A stretch of DNA of 64,000 nucleotides, taken from positions 801,001 through 865,000 of the forward strand of contig CAJHNH020008532.1 in assembly GCA_905116865.2 (NCBI GenBank). Reading direction: 5' to 3'. Each line of letters begins with the position of its first letter. Position 1 is the first letter of the stretch. Of the stretch, positions 21,910 to 33,796 are shown in pieces. The notes under the pieces are model-generated. The model was not told the DNA's origin. It made no database searches and saw nothing but the letters and a program-made list of their open reading frames with translations. Position numbers and translations under genes: made by a program. The stretch is from Candidula unifasciata. Taxonomy: Eukaryota; Mollusca; Gastropoda; Stylommatophora; Geomitridae.

Positions 21910-22209
21910 CAGAGCACCCTGAGATGTTTCAGTGCACCCTGGGATGTTTCAGAGCACCCTGATATGTTTCAGAGCACCCTGGGATGTTTTAGAGCACCCT
22001 AAGATGTTTCAGAGCACCCTGAGATGTTTCAGAGCACCCTGAGATGTTTCAGAGCATCCGGAGATGTTTCAGAGCACCCTGAGATGTTTCAGAGCATCCT
22101 GAGATGTTTCAGAGCATCCTGAGATGTTTTAGAGCACCCTTAGATGTTTCAGAGCACCCTGAGATGTTTCAGAGCACTCTGAGATGTTTCAGAGCACCCT
22201 GAGATGTTC
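21910..22209. repeat. 20-bp minisatellite
   Basis: About 15 copies of AGAGCACCCTGAGATGTTTC with single-base variants. Confidence 0.95.
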
Positions 22210-22285
22210 TTTCTCCGAGGACAGTGTGAGTTAACATGTGCAGCCACTGACACAATCTGACAATTGTTTTTCATTGTCCTTCTGA

Positions 22286-22344
22286 TTCATTCATTCATTC
22301 ATTCATTCATTCATTCATTCATTCATTCATTCATTCATTCATTC
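22286..22344. repeat. (ATTC)n tetranucleotide tract
   Basis: About 14 units. On the minus strand it reads (AATG)n and directly follows the degenerate RTE tail to its right, so it may be that copy's terminal repeat. Confidence 0.9.
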
Positions 22345-22600
22345 TCCTTTTGTGCCATTATATGTCCCATAGGGCTCGCAGTCTATTCCTCTATTCTATT
22401 CTCTCCTGTGCAGTTAGTTCAGTATCATGGATGGAATCTAGTCTAGTAGCTTTGGCCTCTGTCATCAACGTTCGCCTTAGGGTTTCTCTTTGGTGTCCTC
22501 GCCTCCTTAAATCTCTTCATTTCCCAGTGTAATGCCCGTCTGGTGATTCTCTGATGGTTTCTCCTTGGGATGTGTCTCATCTGGCGCCATCTTCTTTGTT
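22345..22600 (-). pseudogene. degenerate RTE-like 3' end, second copy
   Basis: On the minus strand, broken frames recall the last part of RTE-like ORFs: a RITRRALHWEMKRF segment, then RETLRRTLMTEAKATRLDSI and RLRALWDI, ending near the (AATG)n tract. It lies just past the 3' end of the larger RTE copy that starts at 22610. Confidence 0.55.
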
Positions 22601-22604
22601 TTAT

Positions 22605-24435
22605 CATCATCAGTTCTCGTTATGCCTAGTGGCACATGAGGCTTCAGAGAGGACTTTCCATGCTTTTCTGTCCTGTGCAATCTTCAGTGCAGTTTTCCAT
22701 GTCAAAGATGCCGCACTCAGGTCACTTTCCATCGTTCGTCTCCATGTTGTTTTTGGGCGCTCCTGTTTTTTCTTTCCCTCTGGTGTCCATGTGAGAGCTG
22801 TTTTGGCAGGTATATCAGAAGTCATTCTCATAACGTGGCCAAGCCATTTCCATCTTCTCTTGGTAATCATACTGTCTAAAGTTTCTCGGTTTGTGGCTTG
22901 AAGAAGTTTAGTGTTTGAGATTGTATCTGGCCAGAAAATTTTGATAATTCTACGTAGACATGTGTGGTGGAAAGTGGACAGCTTGTGTGCATCCTTTTTG
23001 GTCATTCTCCAGCATTCTGCTCCATAAAGAAGAACTGGCAAAATGATGCTCTTGTAGAGTCGGAGTTTCGTTCCTCTGCAGTAATTGTTTGATTTCCAGA
23101 TTTGCCTCATCCTTCCAAAAGCAGCTCTAGCTTTGTTCAGACGTGACTGTATGTCTTCCTCTGTTCCTCCCAGTAGGGACACCACACTGCCAAGATATGT
23201 GACATGTTCTACATTTTCAGGTGATTGGTTATTTATGGTCACTGGTTGTTGGTTTGGACTGTTTGTCATGATCTTAGTTTTCTTTGTATTTATTCTCAGT
23301 CCCACCATTTCTGCTGTGCAGTGTAGTCTGTTACTTTTCTCTTGTATATGTTCATGTTTATGTGATAGGAGTGCTATATCATCTGCAAAATCAAGGTCGT
23401 CAAGCATGGTGACTGGAGTCCATTGTATGCTTCTTAATGTCCTGTCTACTGTGGTCTTTAGTATCCAATCAATCACAAGGTTGAAGAAAAGGGATGACAT
23501 AACACATCCCTGTCTTACACCCGAAAGATGTAATTTTTTATACTGCAGGAAAAGTCTTTATAGAAGAGAGCAATTATGTTGACTATTTTTTCTGGAATTC
23601 CAAAATGTCGTAAAATTTTCCACAGACCGTCTCTATGGACGCTGTCAAAAGCTTTCTTAAAGTCTACAAAATTAATATAAATACTTCTCTGCCATTCGTT
23701 GCATTGTTCTAAAATGTTACGTATGGCGAAGATGTGCTCAGTTGTTCTTCTGCCCTTTCTGAATCCTGCTTGTTCCACTCGTAGGCATTTACTCCTTTTT
23801 CAAGCCGCATTATGATGATTTTACAAAATATTTTGCTTGGTACTGAGAGTAGAGTAATTCCCCTCCAATTATTGCAGTCTGTTAAGTCTCCTTTTTGGGG
23901 GATTTCGACTATTGTTTCTTCAGTCCAGTCATCAGGCAACACTTCTTTTTCCCATATATCCTTGAACAATGGTTCTAGAATGCTAGCAGTTGTGTTGGGA
24001 TCTACTTTGAGAAGTTCTGCTGACAATTCGTCTTTGCCTGGTGCTTTGTTGTTCTTTAAAGTGTGAATAGCTTTAAGGATTTCTTGTTTGCTTGGTGGTT
24101 CAGTAATAATGTCAATGTCCTGAGAGGCTGGTTGAATATCTGGGGGATTTTCAGGATCACGTCTGTTCAAGAGGTCGGAGAAGTGTTTAGTCCACTGCAT
24201 GTCTTGTTTTTGTTTTGTGGTGAGCAGTCTGCCTTGGTTATCTCTGATGGGTATGCTGTGATAATTGTTTCTGTTTCCGCAAATTTGCTGAGTAATTTTG
24301 TGTAGGGTTTGTAGATCATGTGCTTTAGCAGCATTTTCTGCTGTTTCTGCAATATTTTCCATAAATCTTCTCTTGTCAGCTTTGGCACTTTTCTTGGTCA
24401 TTTTATTTAGTTCGCTATATTCTAACACTAGTTTT
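22605..24435 (-). pseudogene. RTE-like non-LTR retrotransposon, reverse transcriptase and C-terminus
   Basis: The copy is about 1.8 kb and 5'-truncated. The first frame (to about 23785) holds the region before and at the start of the RT fingers (KAPGKDELSAELLK, NNWRGITLLSVPSKIFCKII). A shift near 23780 leads to QAGFRKGRRTTEHIFAIRNI and FVDFKKAFDSVHRD at 23515-23778. Another shift near 23540 leads to the frame ending at 22610, with the catalytic FADD inside DLDFADDIALLS, then TYLGSVV and the C-terminal WLGHVMRM / RPKTTWRRT segments. The APE endonuclease that should precede it is absent. The stop is followed by TGATGATGATAAAA, a typical 3' end. With two frame breaks and no endonuclease it is dead, but the last 296 codons are open. 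Confidence 0.88.
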
Positions 24436-24560
24436 ATAACTATTAATATTAGTTGCTGCCCAGAAACATTTCTCTTATTTTTTTCACTTTTTTTTTTGGT
24501 TAAAAATTGACCATATTTCATTTTCATTTCCTTAGACATTTGTATTCGGACGAACATAAC

Positions 24561-24583
24561 GGTGTGTGTGGGGGCGCGCGCGC

Positions 24584-24614
<31 letters not shown>

Positions 24615-24650
24615 TGTATGTATGTGTATGTGTGTGTATGTGTGTGTGTG
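24561..24650. repeat. (CG)n-(TG)n alternating purine-pyrimidine tract
   Basis: A short GT run, then about 12 CG dinucleotides (24574-24598), then (TG)n with TATG interruptions. Strongly alternating sequence of the kind that can adopt Z-DNA. Confidence 0.9.
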
Positions 24651-24817
24651 GCATAGGCGCCGAAACCTCGAAGCCCACTCCCCCCCCCCCTCACCCCAAT
24701 TTTTTATTGGAGACTCAGGTTCCCTCTGACCATTGAAAGATATTCTCTTAAAAAGTATTTTATAATGCATCTCCTTTTATGTCATGGATAATATTTTATT
24801 GGTTTGCTATTCTGCGC

Positions 24818-24853
24818 AAAAATAATAATAATAATAATAGTAATAATAATTAA

Positions 24854-24893
<40 letters not shown>
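24818..24893. repeat. (AAT)n microsatellite
   Basis: AAT units with a few interruptions. Confidence 0.9.
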
Positions 24894-24974
24894 GGTTGAA
24901 CACATTGTTCATGACATTGTTATCATTATTATTAATAAGGGGCACATAGAGATCTCATCAGTGTTGTCTTTGTG

Positions 24975-25275
24975 TTGTGTGTGATGTCTGTTATGTCTGT
25001 CTGTGTGTCAATGTGTGTATCTAAGTGTACTGTCTGTTATGTCTGTGTGCTGTCTGTTATGTCTGTCTGTGTGTCAATGTGTGTATCTAAGTGTACTGTC
25101 TGTTATGTCTGTCTGTGTGTCAATGTGTGTATCTAAGTGTACTGTCTCTTGGTGTGTCTGTGTCATTGTAAGAGTCTATATGTGTGTCTATATGTGTGTC
25201 TATATGTGTGTCTATATGTGTGTCTATATGTGTGTCTATATGTGTGTCTATATGTGTGTCTATATGTGTGTGTAT
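24975..25275. repeat. TG-rich repeats, 54-66-bp then 12-bp units
   Basis: Three copies of a segment containing GTCAATGTGTGTATCTAAGT and ACTGTCTGTTATG are followed by about eight copies of the 12-mer TATATGTGTGTC. Confidence 0.85.
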
Positions 25276-25402
25276 GCGTGGCAATTAAAATCTTTTACAG
25301 AGAGACACTCCCACAAGTGCTCATCCAATTCTTATAAATAATTAAATTCATAAATAAACTCATCCCATTCTTGTTGTCTAGACCACACGAGGCCATGTCT
25401 GG

Positions 25403-25510
25403 TTGACTGGGTTTCCTGGTTGACTGGGTTTCCTGGTTGACTGGGTTTCCTGGTTGACTGGGTTTCCTGGTTGACTGGGTTTCCTGGTTGACTGGGTTTC
25501 CTGGTTGGCT
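25403..25510. repeat. 17-bp minisatellite
   Basis: Six to seven copies of TTGACTGGGTTTCCTGG. A short minus-strand Pro/Gln frame across it is not a gene. Confidence 0.92.
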
Positions 25511-25849
25511 GCTTCACACGTGGTCTAATCAATTCCAGAACATAAACTATGTCTTGGCCATCTTGATAATTTTAAAGTTCAGCTTTGACCCCATAGTTGC
25601 TCCGCTCCTGTGATAACAAAAAAAAAAACACGCAGAATGTCCATCTCTGTCCCTTGTGGGAACATTGACACAGACTTCAATCTCAGCATATCCGCTAGCA
25701 TACACACGCATTAAAAAGCACCATCAAAAGTGCCAACACAAACAATCCGCCACTAGAAATGTGGTTCACCCTCGACGGAAACAAGTACACAAATATTAGT
25801 GGTTTCACACAGCGATTTATTTTAATCACATAAATATTAAATGTTGAAT

Positions 25850-26165
25850 TGAGAATCGACATCACATCGCTCGGGACACTTCGATAAGCGCTCTATCCCC
25901 AGCTTCAGCAGCAAGCGAAGAGTTCCAATTCCGATGGCACCAGTAACTGTCTGAGTGTATATCCGTTTCACCTTTTCCTTAAGTGTTGAACGTGGGTCTG
26001 ATTCCCTGATAGTTCATAGCAGCGCCATTCTCCTCAAACCGTAATGATCTATTTGTGCCTCCGCACTGTTCACTCGCTCCCAAAGGGCCATTACACCGTC
26101 CAGCTTGCCATGCATCAATTCACCACCAAGAGATGCAGAACCAGCCAGCCTATCTGGCTGCTGTG
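25850..26165 (-). pseudogene. 3' end of non-LTR retrotransposon family B, fragment
   Basis: The minus strand reads ADRLAGSASLGGELMHGKLD (the end of RNase H), then ALWERVNSAEAQIDHYGLRR, a stop, and after a short diverged region QTVTGAIGIGTLRLLLK and a Cys-pair end. It parallels 13565-13876 closely and extends further upstream. Confidence 0.75.
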
Positions 26166-26169
26166 TCAC

Positions 26170-27030
26170 TTTTAGTGTTATCACATAAGGCTAAGAAAAG
26201 GCCACTTACAATTTTCTGAATCTACAATTTACAACACCGCTTTGGTCACAGTGGAAAAACAGTTCAAACGATATCCGAAGCTCACGGTGTCGCGCCAAAC
26301 ACTAACCTTAGTAGCTAGACAAAAGAACTATATCCTGTCAGTCGACAAATAGAGGCAACCGTCTATCAGAAGCAAACAATTCCTGCAACAAAAACCAGTG
26401 ACCTTGCCTGCCCTCTATTTTGACGGAAATCCTGGCTGCTATTATTCGTAAGCTTTCACATTTTTACACTCAAGCGTGACCTCGTATGAGCTTGCCTGTT
26501 TATAGATCCACTTATCACCCTGTCACTGTCTGACCAGTGCCCCCCCCCCCACCCCCCCCCATTCCTGTTAAATCAACCCTCTACAGGCTGTCTCTCCTAA
26601 AGACTCCTCCATGATTGAAAAGGTCACTATTGATTCTATATAATGATGCGACAAATGGACACCAACAATCCCCTGGAGTTGCAGAAAAGCCCAAGAATAG
26701 CGTTCATAGATTTTACCAGGTACATCTATTCGTAGCGTCTGTTTTCATCAATATGTTTTAGAGCTTCTCTCATTGTAACGCATGTTTCAATTCTAGCCGA
26801 AGCTGGTTTCAGAAGCCATGTTTCAGGTTTGTTTAACCACAATTCCATTTGTAACAGTAGTCTTGTAGCATTGACGTCATTTCGGCATATTCAACTACGG
26901 CACATAGAAAACATGGATCGGGAAAACAAGCACGTCCAAAAATAAAGTTTAAGATAAATATTGAAGAGAGAAGCGATGCGCGCTAGACTGGATTCTATTT
27001 ATGATATTAAAATAGGACAGAACAGCCTAC
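26170..27030. other. unclassified stretch
   Basis: No gene recognised. A C-rich run lies at 26540-26559. Confidence 0.4.
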
Positions 27031-28245
27031 ATTCTCAACTCCTAATACTATTTTCCTAACCCTAAATACTGTAACCCTAACTTCCGGTACAAATTCCCAA
27101 CTTTCAGTATTATATTCCTAACTTCAGATACTGTATTCCCAACTTCCAATACTATATTCCTAACCCGAAACACCATACCCAAACTTCCAATACTGTATTC
27201 CTAATCCTAAATACTGTACACCCCCCCCCCCCCCCACCGCCCCCAAATTTCAGTACTATATTCCTAACCCTAAATGCCGTACCCAAACTTCCAATACTGT
27301 ATTCCTAATCCTCAATACTGTAGCCCCAAATTTCAGTACTATATTCCTAACACCAAATACTGTACCCCAACTTCTAACACAAATTCCCAACTTCCAGTAC
27401 TATATTCCTAACTTCGAATACTGTATTCCCAACTTCCAATACTATATTCCTAACCCGAAATACCGTACCCAAACTTCCAATATTGTATTCTTAATCCCAA
27501 ATACTGTACCTCCCAACTTTCAATACTATATTCCTAACCCCAAATACTGTACCCCAACTTCCAACTGAAACTCCTAACTTTCAATACTGTATTCCCAACT
27601 TCAAATGTATTATTTACTTCGAAAACTATATTCCTATCCCCAAATACTGTACCCCCAACTTCCAATACAAATTCACAACATCCAATACTATATTGCCAAC
27701 TTCAAATACTGTATTCCCAACTTCCAATACTATATTCCTAACCCCAAATACTCTGCCACCAACTTCTAGTACTGTATTCCCAACTTCCAATAATGTATTC
27801 CCAACTCCCAATAATGTATTCTCAACCTCCAATACTATATTCTTAATCCTAAATACTATACTCCTCAACTTTCAATACAAATTTCAAACTTCCAATTCTG
27901 TATTCCCAACTTGCAATATTATATTCTTAGCGTAAAATAATGTATTCCCAACTATCCATACTGTTTTCCCAAAATGAAAATATATACCCAACTTCTAATA
28001 ATGTGTTCCCAACTTCCACTGCTATATTCCCCACTACTATTACTGTATTCCTAACTCCTCACACTGTATTCCAGCCCCTAGTATTGTATTTACCAACTCC
28101 CAATTCTGTATTTCCAACTTCCCAACCTGTATTCCCAGCTCCCCAGATTTCATTCCCAACACCTAAAACTGTATTCCCTTTCCCAACACTGTATTCTCCA
28201 CTCCCTATACTGTATTCCAAACCCCACAGTCTGTATTCCTTTATC
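27031..28245. repeat. degenerate AT/C-rich minisatellite of about 20 bp
   Basis: About 60 loosely conserved copies of CCAACTTCCAATACTATATT or TAACCCTAAATACTGTATTC, with a C run at about 27218-27234. Open frames on both strands read as variants of a Thr/Ser/Asn repeat. Unlike the other blocks this one is highly diverged, so it is older. Confidence 0.88.
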
Positions 28246-29520
28246 TAATTTAAAAGGACATTACTTTATGCACATTGCGAATTTATGTTTGTTAAGATCC
28301 TTGTTCGATAACTCAAACATCTCTCTCTCTGGAACATGACATCTCTAATCCCAATACGCTGGCTTTCAAACTGTCCTGTCAGAAACCCACATCGTGTGAA
28401 TAAAAAACGGGCGGGAATTCATAGGCCGCGTAAGACAGTTCGTCTGCCGAATGGCTCCTTCATTCACTCTTCTCTTTATCCCTCTATATATAGGTCAATA
28501 TAATGAGATGTATCCGACTTTTTTCATCTGTAGACAAGTATTCCTAGAACACAGTTTGTGAATCCGTTATTTTTTTTTATTTATTTTGGTGCCTGGTCTT
28601 TCCTAAACCTTGTTTAAGTGCTAATAATAATAATAGTAGTAATTACCTGAGCTCCCAGGTTTTGAGCTCTTGTCGTGACCCCCCCCCCCCTCCCTCCATC
28701 ATCATCACGTTGTGACAGTGCTCAATACCCACCCCACGTGATATTTGTTGACAACAGGGACACTGAAAAACATCAGTTCCACAAAATCATGAATAAACGA
28801 ATCAGGATAACAAACGAGTTGTCATGAGATTCTTCTTCGTGTTCACCAGCTGTAAACTCTGGCGGAAAGTTCTGGTTGTTCATCCACTTTCAGACTGCAG
28901 TCCTGTTGCAGAACCTGAGTGTTGTGTGTGCATCCGTTTTACAGATCTGACTCATTTGTATGCAGACTGCTGGTTCCTTACCTCTCAGGCAGAAGCACTC
29001 TGACTTCGAAGGAAGATCACAATTAGTAGACTCTTACAACATGCTCTTGGGTAGGCAGTGGGTCTATTCTTGTTTTCCCTACAATAGGGCCCTGGAACGC
29101 CCATGCCAAAATATTTTTTTTTTTAAATGTGTCCTGTTTCTTTATTGAAACTTTTATTTCATTTTCACCCCAAAAGTCAAGATTCGTCCTCCCCCCGACG
29201 CAGACGGAGAGTCATCAGACGAAATAAAAATAAATGATCACGGGCCAGTTCCAAGTGCTGAAATTAAGGATTGAACGTCCACTTGTGCAAAAATGCAGGT
29301 TTTCATAGAGAAATGGCAGCCAAACATCGCTATAGTTAATCAGCGTATCAATTCATTTGAGGACGGTGTGTTTGGTAACTTTAGTAACATTTGAAACAAC
29401 AGAACAAAGAACAACGGATCATTTATGTTTTTAAAGGAGAGAGTGAGAGAGAATTTGGAGATAAAGAGAAATAAAAAGACAGAAATAAAGACAAATATGG
29501 ACAAAGAAAAAGATAACGAC
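28246..29520. other. unclassified stretch
   Basis: Contains a short (CT)n (28321-28331), (AAT)n and C runs (28678-28690). No convincing gene. The short plus-strand frame at 28960-29148 has nothing to support it. Confidence 0.4.
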
Positions 29521-29525
29521 AGAAA

Positions 29526-29527
<2 letters not shown>

Positions 29528-29597
<70 letters not shown>
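29528..29597. repeat. (GA)n microsatellite
   Basis: About 35 GA units inside a wider purine-rich region. Ser/Leu and Arg/Glu frames are by-products. Confidence 0.95.
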
Positions 29598-29598
<1 letters not shown>

Positions 29599-30091
29599 GA
29601 GAACAAGAGAAAGAGAGAAAGAGAGGTGGTGAGAGAGGAAAGAAACAGATAAAAATAGGAGACGAAAAAAACTTTGAGAGAGACCGATAAACAAACAGAT
29701 AAAGCAGAAAGGCTGAATTATACTCAGTGAACTGGATCTTCTTGTCTTTAAACACCATTTATATGTCCCTCTTAAAAAAAACACTTTTTCTAAACAACAT
29801 GTTAGAGAATCGCAAGAATGTGCCGAAATAACCGGGGACACCTTAAACAGAACAGAACATGAGTTAATTGCAGAAAATAAGTGACTTCAGCGCATAAATC
29901 TAAGTTGTGGATCGAAGTTGGCGCGGGACACAACCCGAGTCGGTGCACGTGGCACGTCAAACGTTCTGTGGTATCCTGGGAATTGGCTCCACCAATCGTC
30001 AACGGCGGGAAGGCAAGCGTCATGGCGGCTTGGCCGGTATAGATGGAGTCGCGCTAGAACCAGCTGCAGACCATGGTTTGACAGTTTCAAC

Positions 30092-30214
30092 ATGGACGTT
30101 AGCAGAAGAATGGCAGCACACGTGCAAGTGGTTGCCGCAGCCATGTTGTTTCTGTTGCTATGGAAAGTTGCGGCTGTGGCGTCTGTCTCCATAATGCAAT
30201 CATTCTCAAATACG
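30092..30214 (+). CDS. candidate first coding exon of a secreted or membrane protein
   Basis: A 41-codon exon candidate, ATG at 30092 in a fair context (TTCAACATGG). It starts MDVSRRMAAHVQVVAAAMLF. The basic start, the hydrophobic core (about residues 11-24) and a small-residue end VAAVAS make a good signal peptide or signal anchor. It is followed directly by CG|GTAAGA, a good splice donor, with the intron starting in phase 0 at 30215. The upstream 200 bp are non-repetitive and richer in GC than most of the window. The frame is open further upstream to an ATG at 29918, but the hydrophobic segment argues for 30092 or 30110. No second exon was found in the window. Family unknown. Chance is possible for so short an exon. 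Confidence 0.4.
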
Positions 30215-31120
30215 GTAAGACTTTTAATTTTTTTTAAACTGTAGTTTAGTTGACTTGTAAGCTCTGTTTATAACAGGTCAGTGAATGTGTTTAACAGTTT
30301 CAAGATTCGGTTGGGAAGGATGGGGTGGAAGGGGGTGGGGAGGGTACCAGAATTATATTTCCACGGCGAACAACTATTATTTATTATTATTGTTTGCTCA
30401 AAAAGGGTTTTCTAGCAAGAACTACCGCCTAAATGTATAACTTGTTGCGGTCGCGAAGGATCTTTGAGCCTGATGTTTCAGGGCCGCATGGCTAGAGCTG
30501 TCGCCACGGACTGTGCAGGTTAAGATTCTGTTTTGCCCCCGACAGGAAACAATATTTAAAAATCCCAACCCTACCCAGAGTTTTCCGCACGAGATCACTG
30601 CGTACTAAACGGTTCGGCCAGTCTCTCCTCCAGGTTTTCTAAAAGTGACACGAAATTCCCACCCTGCTGGGGCCTCAGTACGTAATGTTCCCAAGGACAG
30701 CAGCCAATAAATGTAGCCAACCTTTATTGCGGAGGCGGCGTACAATGTTTGCGGACGCGGGTGTAAATTCTGCTTTTGTTGGTGTTTTTAGTTGTTGATC
30801 AGATTAAATCACCGCATCGCCTTCTGTCATTAATGATGGCGTTCCGGTAAACTGAACCTTCTCTTCTTTTTTGTTTTTTCTATTTCTCATTTCTTGCCCA
30901 AAGTGATAGTCGACGGGTAATGTGGTCAGCTGAAATCAACCGACTGACAACACAGAACATTGCCTGATACCCGTAGTTGAAGGTGGGGTACAGCTACCAA
31001 CTACCCGCCATGTCAAATGATTCACATTTAGCACCACCGTGGCCATAAGGCAGACAAATGACTGGTCCAGTTAACTGAATAATAATAATAATGATGACAA
31101 TAATAGTAACAATACTAATC
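30215..31120. other. possible intron or intergenic sequence
   Basis: If the 30092 exon is real this would be intron. No acceptor plus exon could be supported. Nothing else recognised. Confidence 0.3.
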
Positions 31121-31124
31121 ATCA

Positions 31125-31205
31125 AGTAGCAGGTCCTTTGCAGAACGTCGCTCTCATCACAGTCTGTCTGTCTAAAAGAAACTCGGTCCCTCGCCAGTTC
31201 TCCCG
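31125..31205. repeat. dispersed repeat shared with 14138-14205
   Basis: Copy of the repeat around TTGCAGAACGTCGCTCTCATC. The similarity ends in the AAACTCGGTC...CGCCAGTT segment. Confidence 0.7.
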
Positions 31206-31344
31206 CCTCGTGCACTTTCATATTCAATGGGTCATTTATGTCCTGTGTCCAGCTTCGTGCTGGTCAGCCCTCGGTCCTCTTGCCCGGTACAGTGCTTTCT
31301 ACTGTTATTCTGTCCAGTCCACCATACGCCAGGGACAAAGACAA

Positions 31345-31700
31345 AGGTAACTGCACGCACAGGAGAGTTTTGCAATGACTCATTCCACTGACTGCATGCG
31401 GAGCCTGCCTAGATCTGCCAGATCATGTTTATGGAATCACTTAGCGCACACACGCAGGAACAGTCCTGTGAATCCAGCCACATGAAAGCTTGTACTACCA
31501 CTACCACCACCTCCATCATCATGCTCCTGGTAGTCATGGCGAAGGCACCGATGGCTTTCTGGACTGTTATGCCCGCAGAGCCAGCTCTGAATGTCCATGC
31601 ACTGGTCTGTGTAAATCAGCACATCTTCCTCATCAGAACCATCGCTGTGACAATCATAAAGTACCCCCAGCTTTTACATGCGTGTCTTATAACATAACAC
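31345..31700 (-). pseudogene. degenerate RNase H relic, non-LTR family A
   Basis: The minus strand shows remnants: an IYTDQ-like start where IYTDGS is expected, a GAFAMTTRSMMMEV-like stretch in the place of the catalytic Glu helix, and a WLDSQD segment. Frames are broken several times. It parallels 47170-47900. Confidence 0.5.
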
Positions 31701-32960
31701 GACAGCCTTCTCTTGAATGTATACAGAATTTTCTACAGGAACTGGTTCAAATCTCAGATCCTTTTTTAACCATTCTTTTTTGTCTATAAGAGTTTCGCTG
31801 TTGAGAGTATGCGAGCCCATCTGTTATTGTAGTACTAGTAATTGGTAGCTTTCACACGTTACAATTTCTGCATGAGTGGCGTAAGAATTAAAGTGTGCGT
31901 AGTTTTCGCTGTGGTAAAACTCGGCAAGACGTCAACCGAGTGGTATTTTCTAATAAATATTAAACGTTTTAACAAACTGTAAAATTATGCATTTTTCTTT
32001 TGCAATGGAAAATGTAATCAACGGTTACATCCGTTACATGCACGCGTCACCACTGTCTCTTCTTCCCTGTCCTGTCGTTTGAAGAAGTCTTTCTGCCATG
32101 CGTGTAGTTGAAAAACTAACAGATTCGATCTCGCATGCGATAGTGTGTGAATTCGTCAACAAGGCCACACTGGGATCATACCCGTAACCAGAGTGCCGGA
32201 AATGGCGTGTAAACACGTGACTTGCCAGAGCTTAACCCGGGAGCCAATAGTCTTGCGTTTCCGTTTACTCGTCTCGGAATTTGATTGGATGAGTTTAATT
32301 AGTGTTGTAGATAAGGAAACTGGTACACCGGTATTCTTAGTACACGATGTTGTACCGTTTTTTTAAAATTTTTAATGAAGTCTGCTTTCTTACTTTCTTA
32401 GTGTCGTGAATGTCTTACCAACGGCGTCAGTTGGGAAATGAGTGTACTGTCCCTGTAACATCTTGTTTATATTTTTCAGCTCGTTCTTGAGTTCTTCGAG
32501 AACATACTTCCTAGATCCTAGACATTTCAACTTTTAACTGGCTTCCATAAGCACCATTTAATCTGTTATGTAGCGGACTAGGAATTCTACCGATCTGCAT
32601 TATTTCAGTTTGCGTGTAAGTGTGTATGTTTGTGTGTGTATGGCTGTAGGTTGTTTTTCATGTGAAATCGTCTGCATGTTAAACTAAGCCATATCTCAAA
32701 CACGCATAACTCGATGAAAATTTCGAACCCAGGATCACTCGACAGCCAGGTGAAAGCTCAACGGTGACAGCCAGGTACCAGATGGTATCTGCAAACACCT
32801 CGGTCGTATCTAGTTTGTCCACTTCATCGAATGCGGAAGCGAACTAGTTCCTTCAGCATGGAGAGCACACCTGTAGGGCCAAGAGTTTCGAGCTGATGGT
32901 GACGGTTATGTTCCACCGGTTCTGGTCTGGTCAGACTGTATGCTGACAAATAGCTCCCTT
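31701..32960. other. unclassified stretch
   Basis: No gene or repeat recognised. Confidence 0.35.
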
Positions 32961-32989
32961 TGCTTTGTCCGTCCATGCTGGCAGATCAG

Positions 32990-33785
32990 TAAGGTTGGTT
33001 TATGCCATGATAAGCCAGGAAATGCGGTTGGAAGTCATAACATAAACAGCCTGTGGTATGCTGATAACAACGTCTTCATAGCGACAAGTCAAACAAAAGT
33101 ACATAAATCGGTAGATAATTTGGAGGTAGAAACTAATAAAACAGGCCCGTGTGAAAAATTATAAGACATTATTAATAGTGATACCGAAGAAAATAATCGT
33201 TAATAAATGTTTAACAAAAGTCAAAGGCGTTATTTTAGAATAGGTACATAAATTTAAGTATATTGGTAAATGGATAACGAGAGAAAATATATCACATAGA
33301 TAAAGTATAGAGTAGGACAGTTCAGTACTGCATTTTATAAATTGAAGAATATTTCAAGGAATAAATCCGTGTCTTTGGAGTTTGAGAAAAACAATGCTTT
33401 ATACAGCCAGATTGAAGATACGGCTGTGAATGCTGGACAACTGATATAAACTGAGCAGTTTCTTTGGGCCTCGGTTTTACAGAGGAATCCTTTGAATTTC
33501 GTAGAGGGCCAAACCGAGCAAGCGAGATGTTCTAAAAGAAGCTAGGGCCTCGGAAACAACTTCTCACACACATCAGAAAGAGACAGCATCATTTGTGGTC
33601 ACGTTGTGGGAAGAAGGAAACTGGAACATGTTGTGACCACCGAAAAGATCTGTGGAAAGAGAGACAGGGGAAGACCGCCCAAAAAGATTTTTGGCAGTCT
33701 GTTGTCACGACATGGAGGCGTGTCAGCACACGAACTGATACACGCAATCTGCCGATCGTAGATTGTGTAGAGGTATGATAGTGGC
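32990..33785 (+). pseudogene. RTE-like reverse transcriptase fragment, family C, copy 1
   Basis: A degenerate plus-strand copy. NSLWYADNNVFIATSQTKVH marks the catalytic motif, where YADD has become YADN, so a catalytic Asp is lost. Later pieces match the copy that follows: YLGT/WIT-like, CESW-like, RRRQHHLWSR-like and the EHVVTT...GKRQGKT-like segments. Several stops. It ends with a GRR...WHK segment just before copy 2. Confidence 0.75.
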
Positions 33786-33796
33786 ATAAAAGAAGC

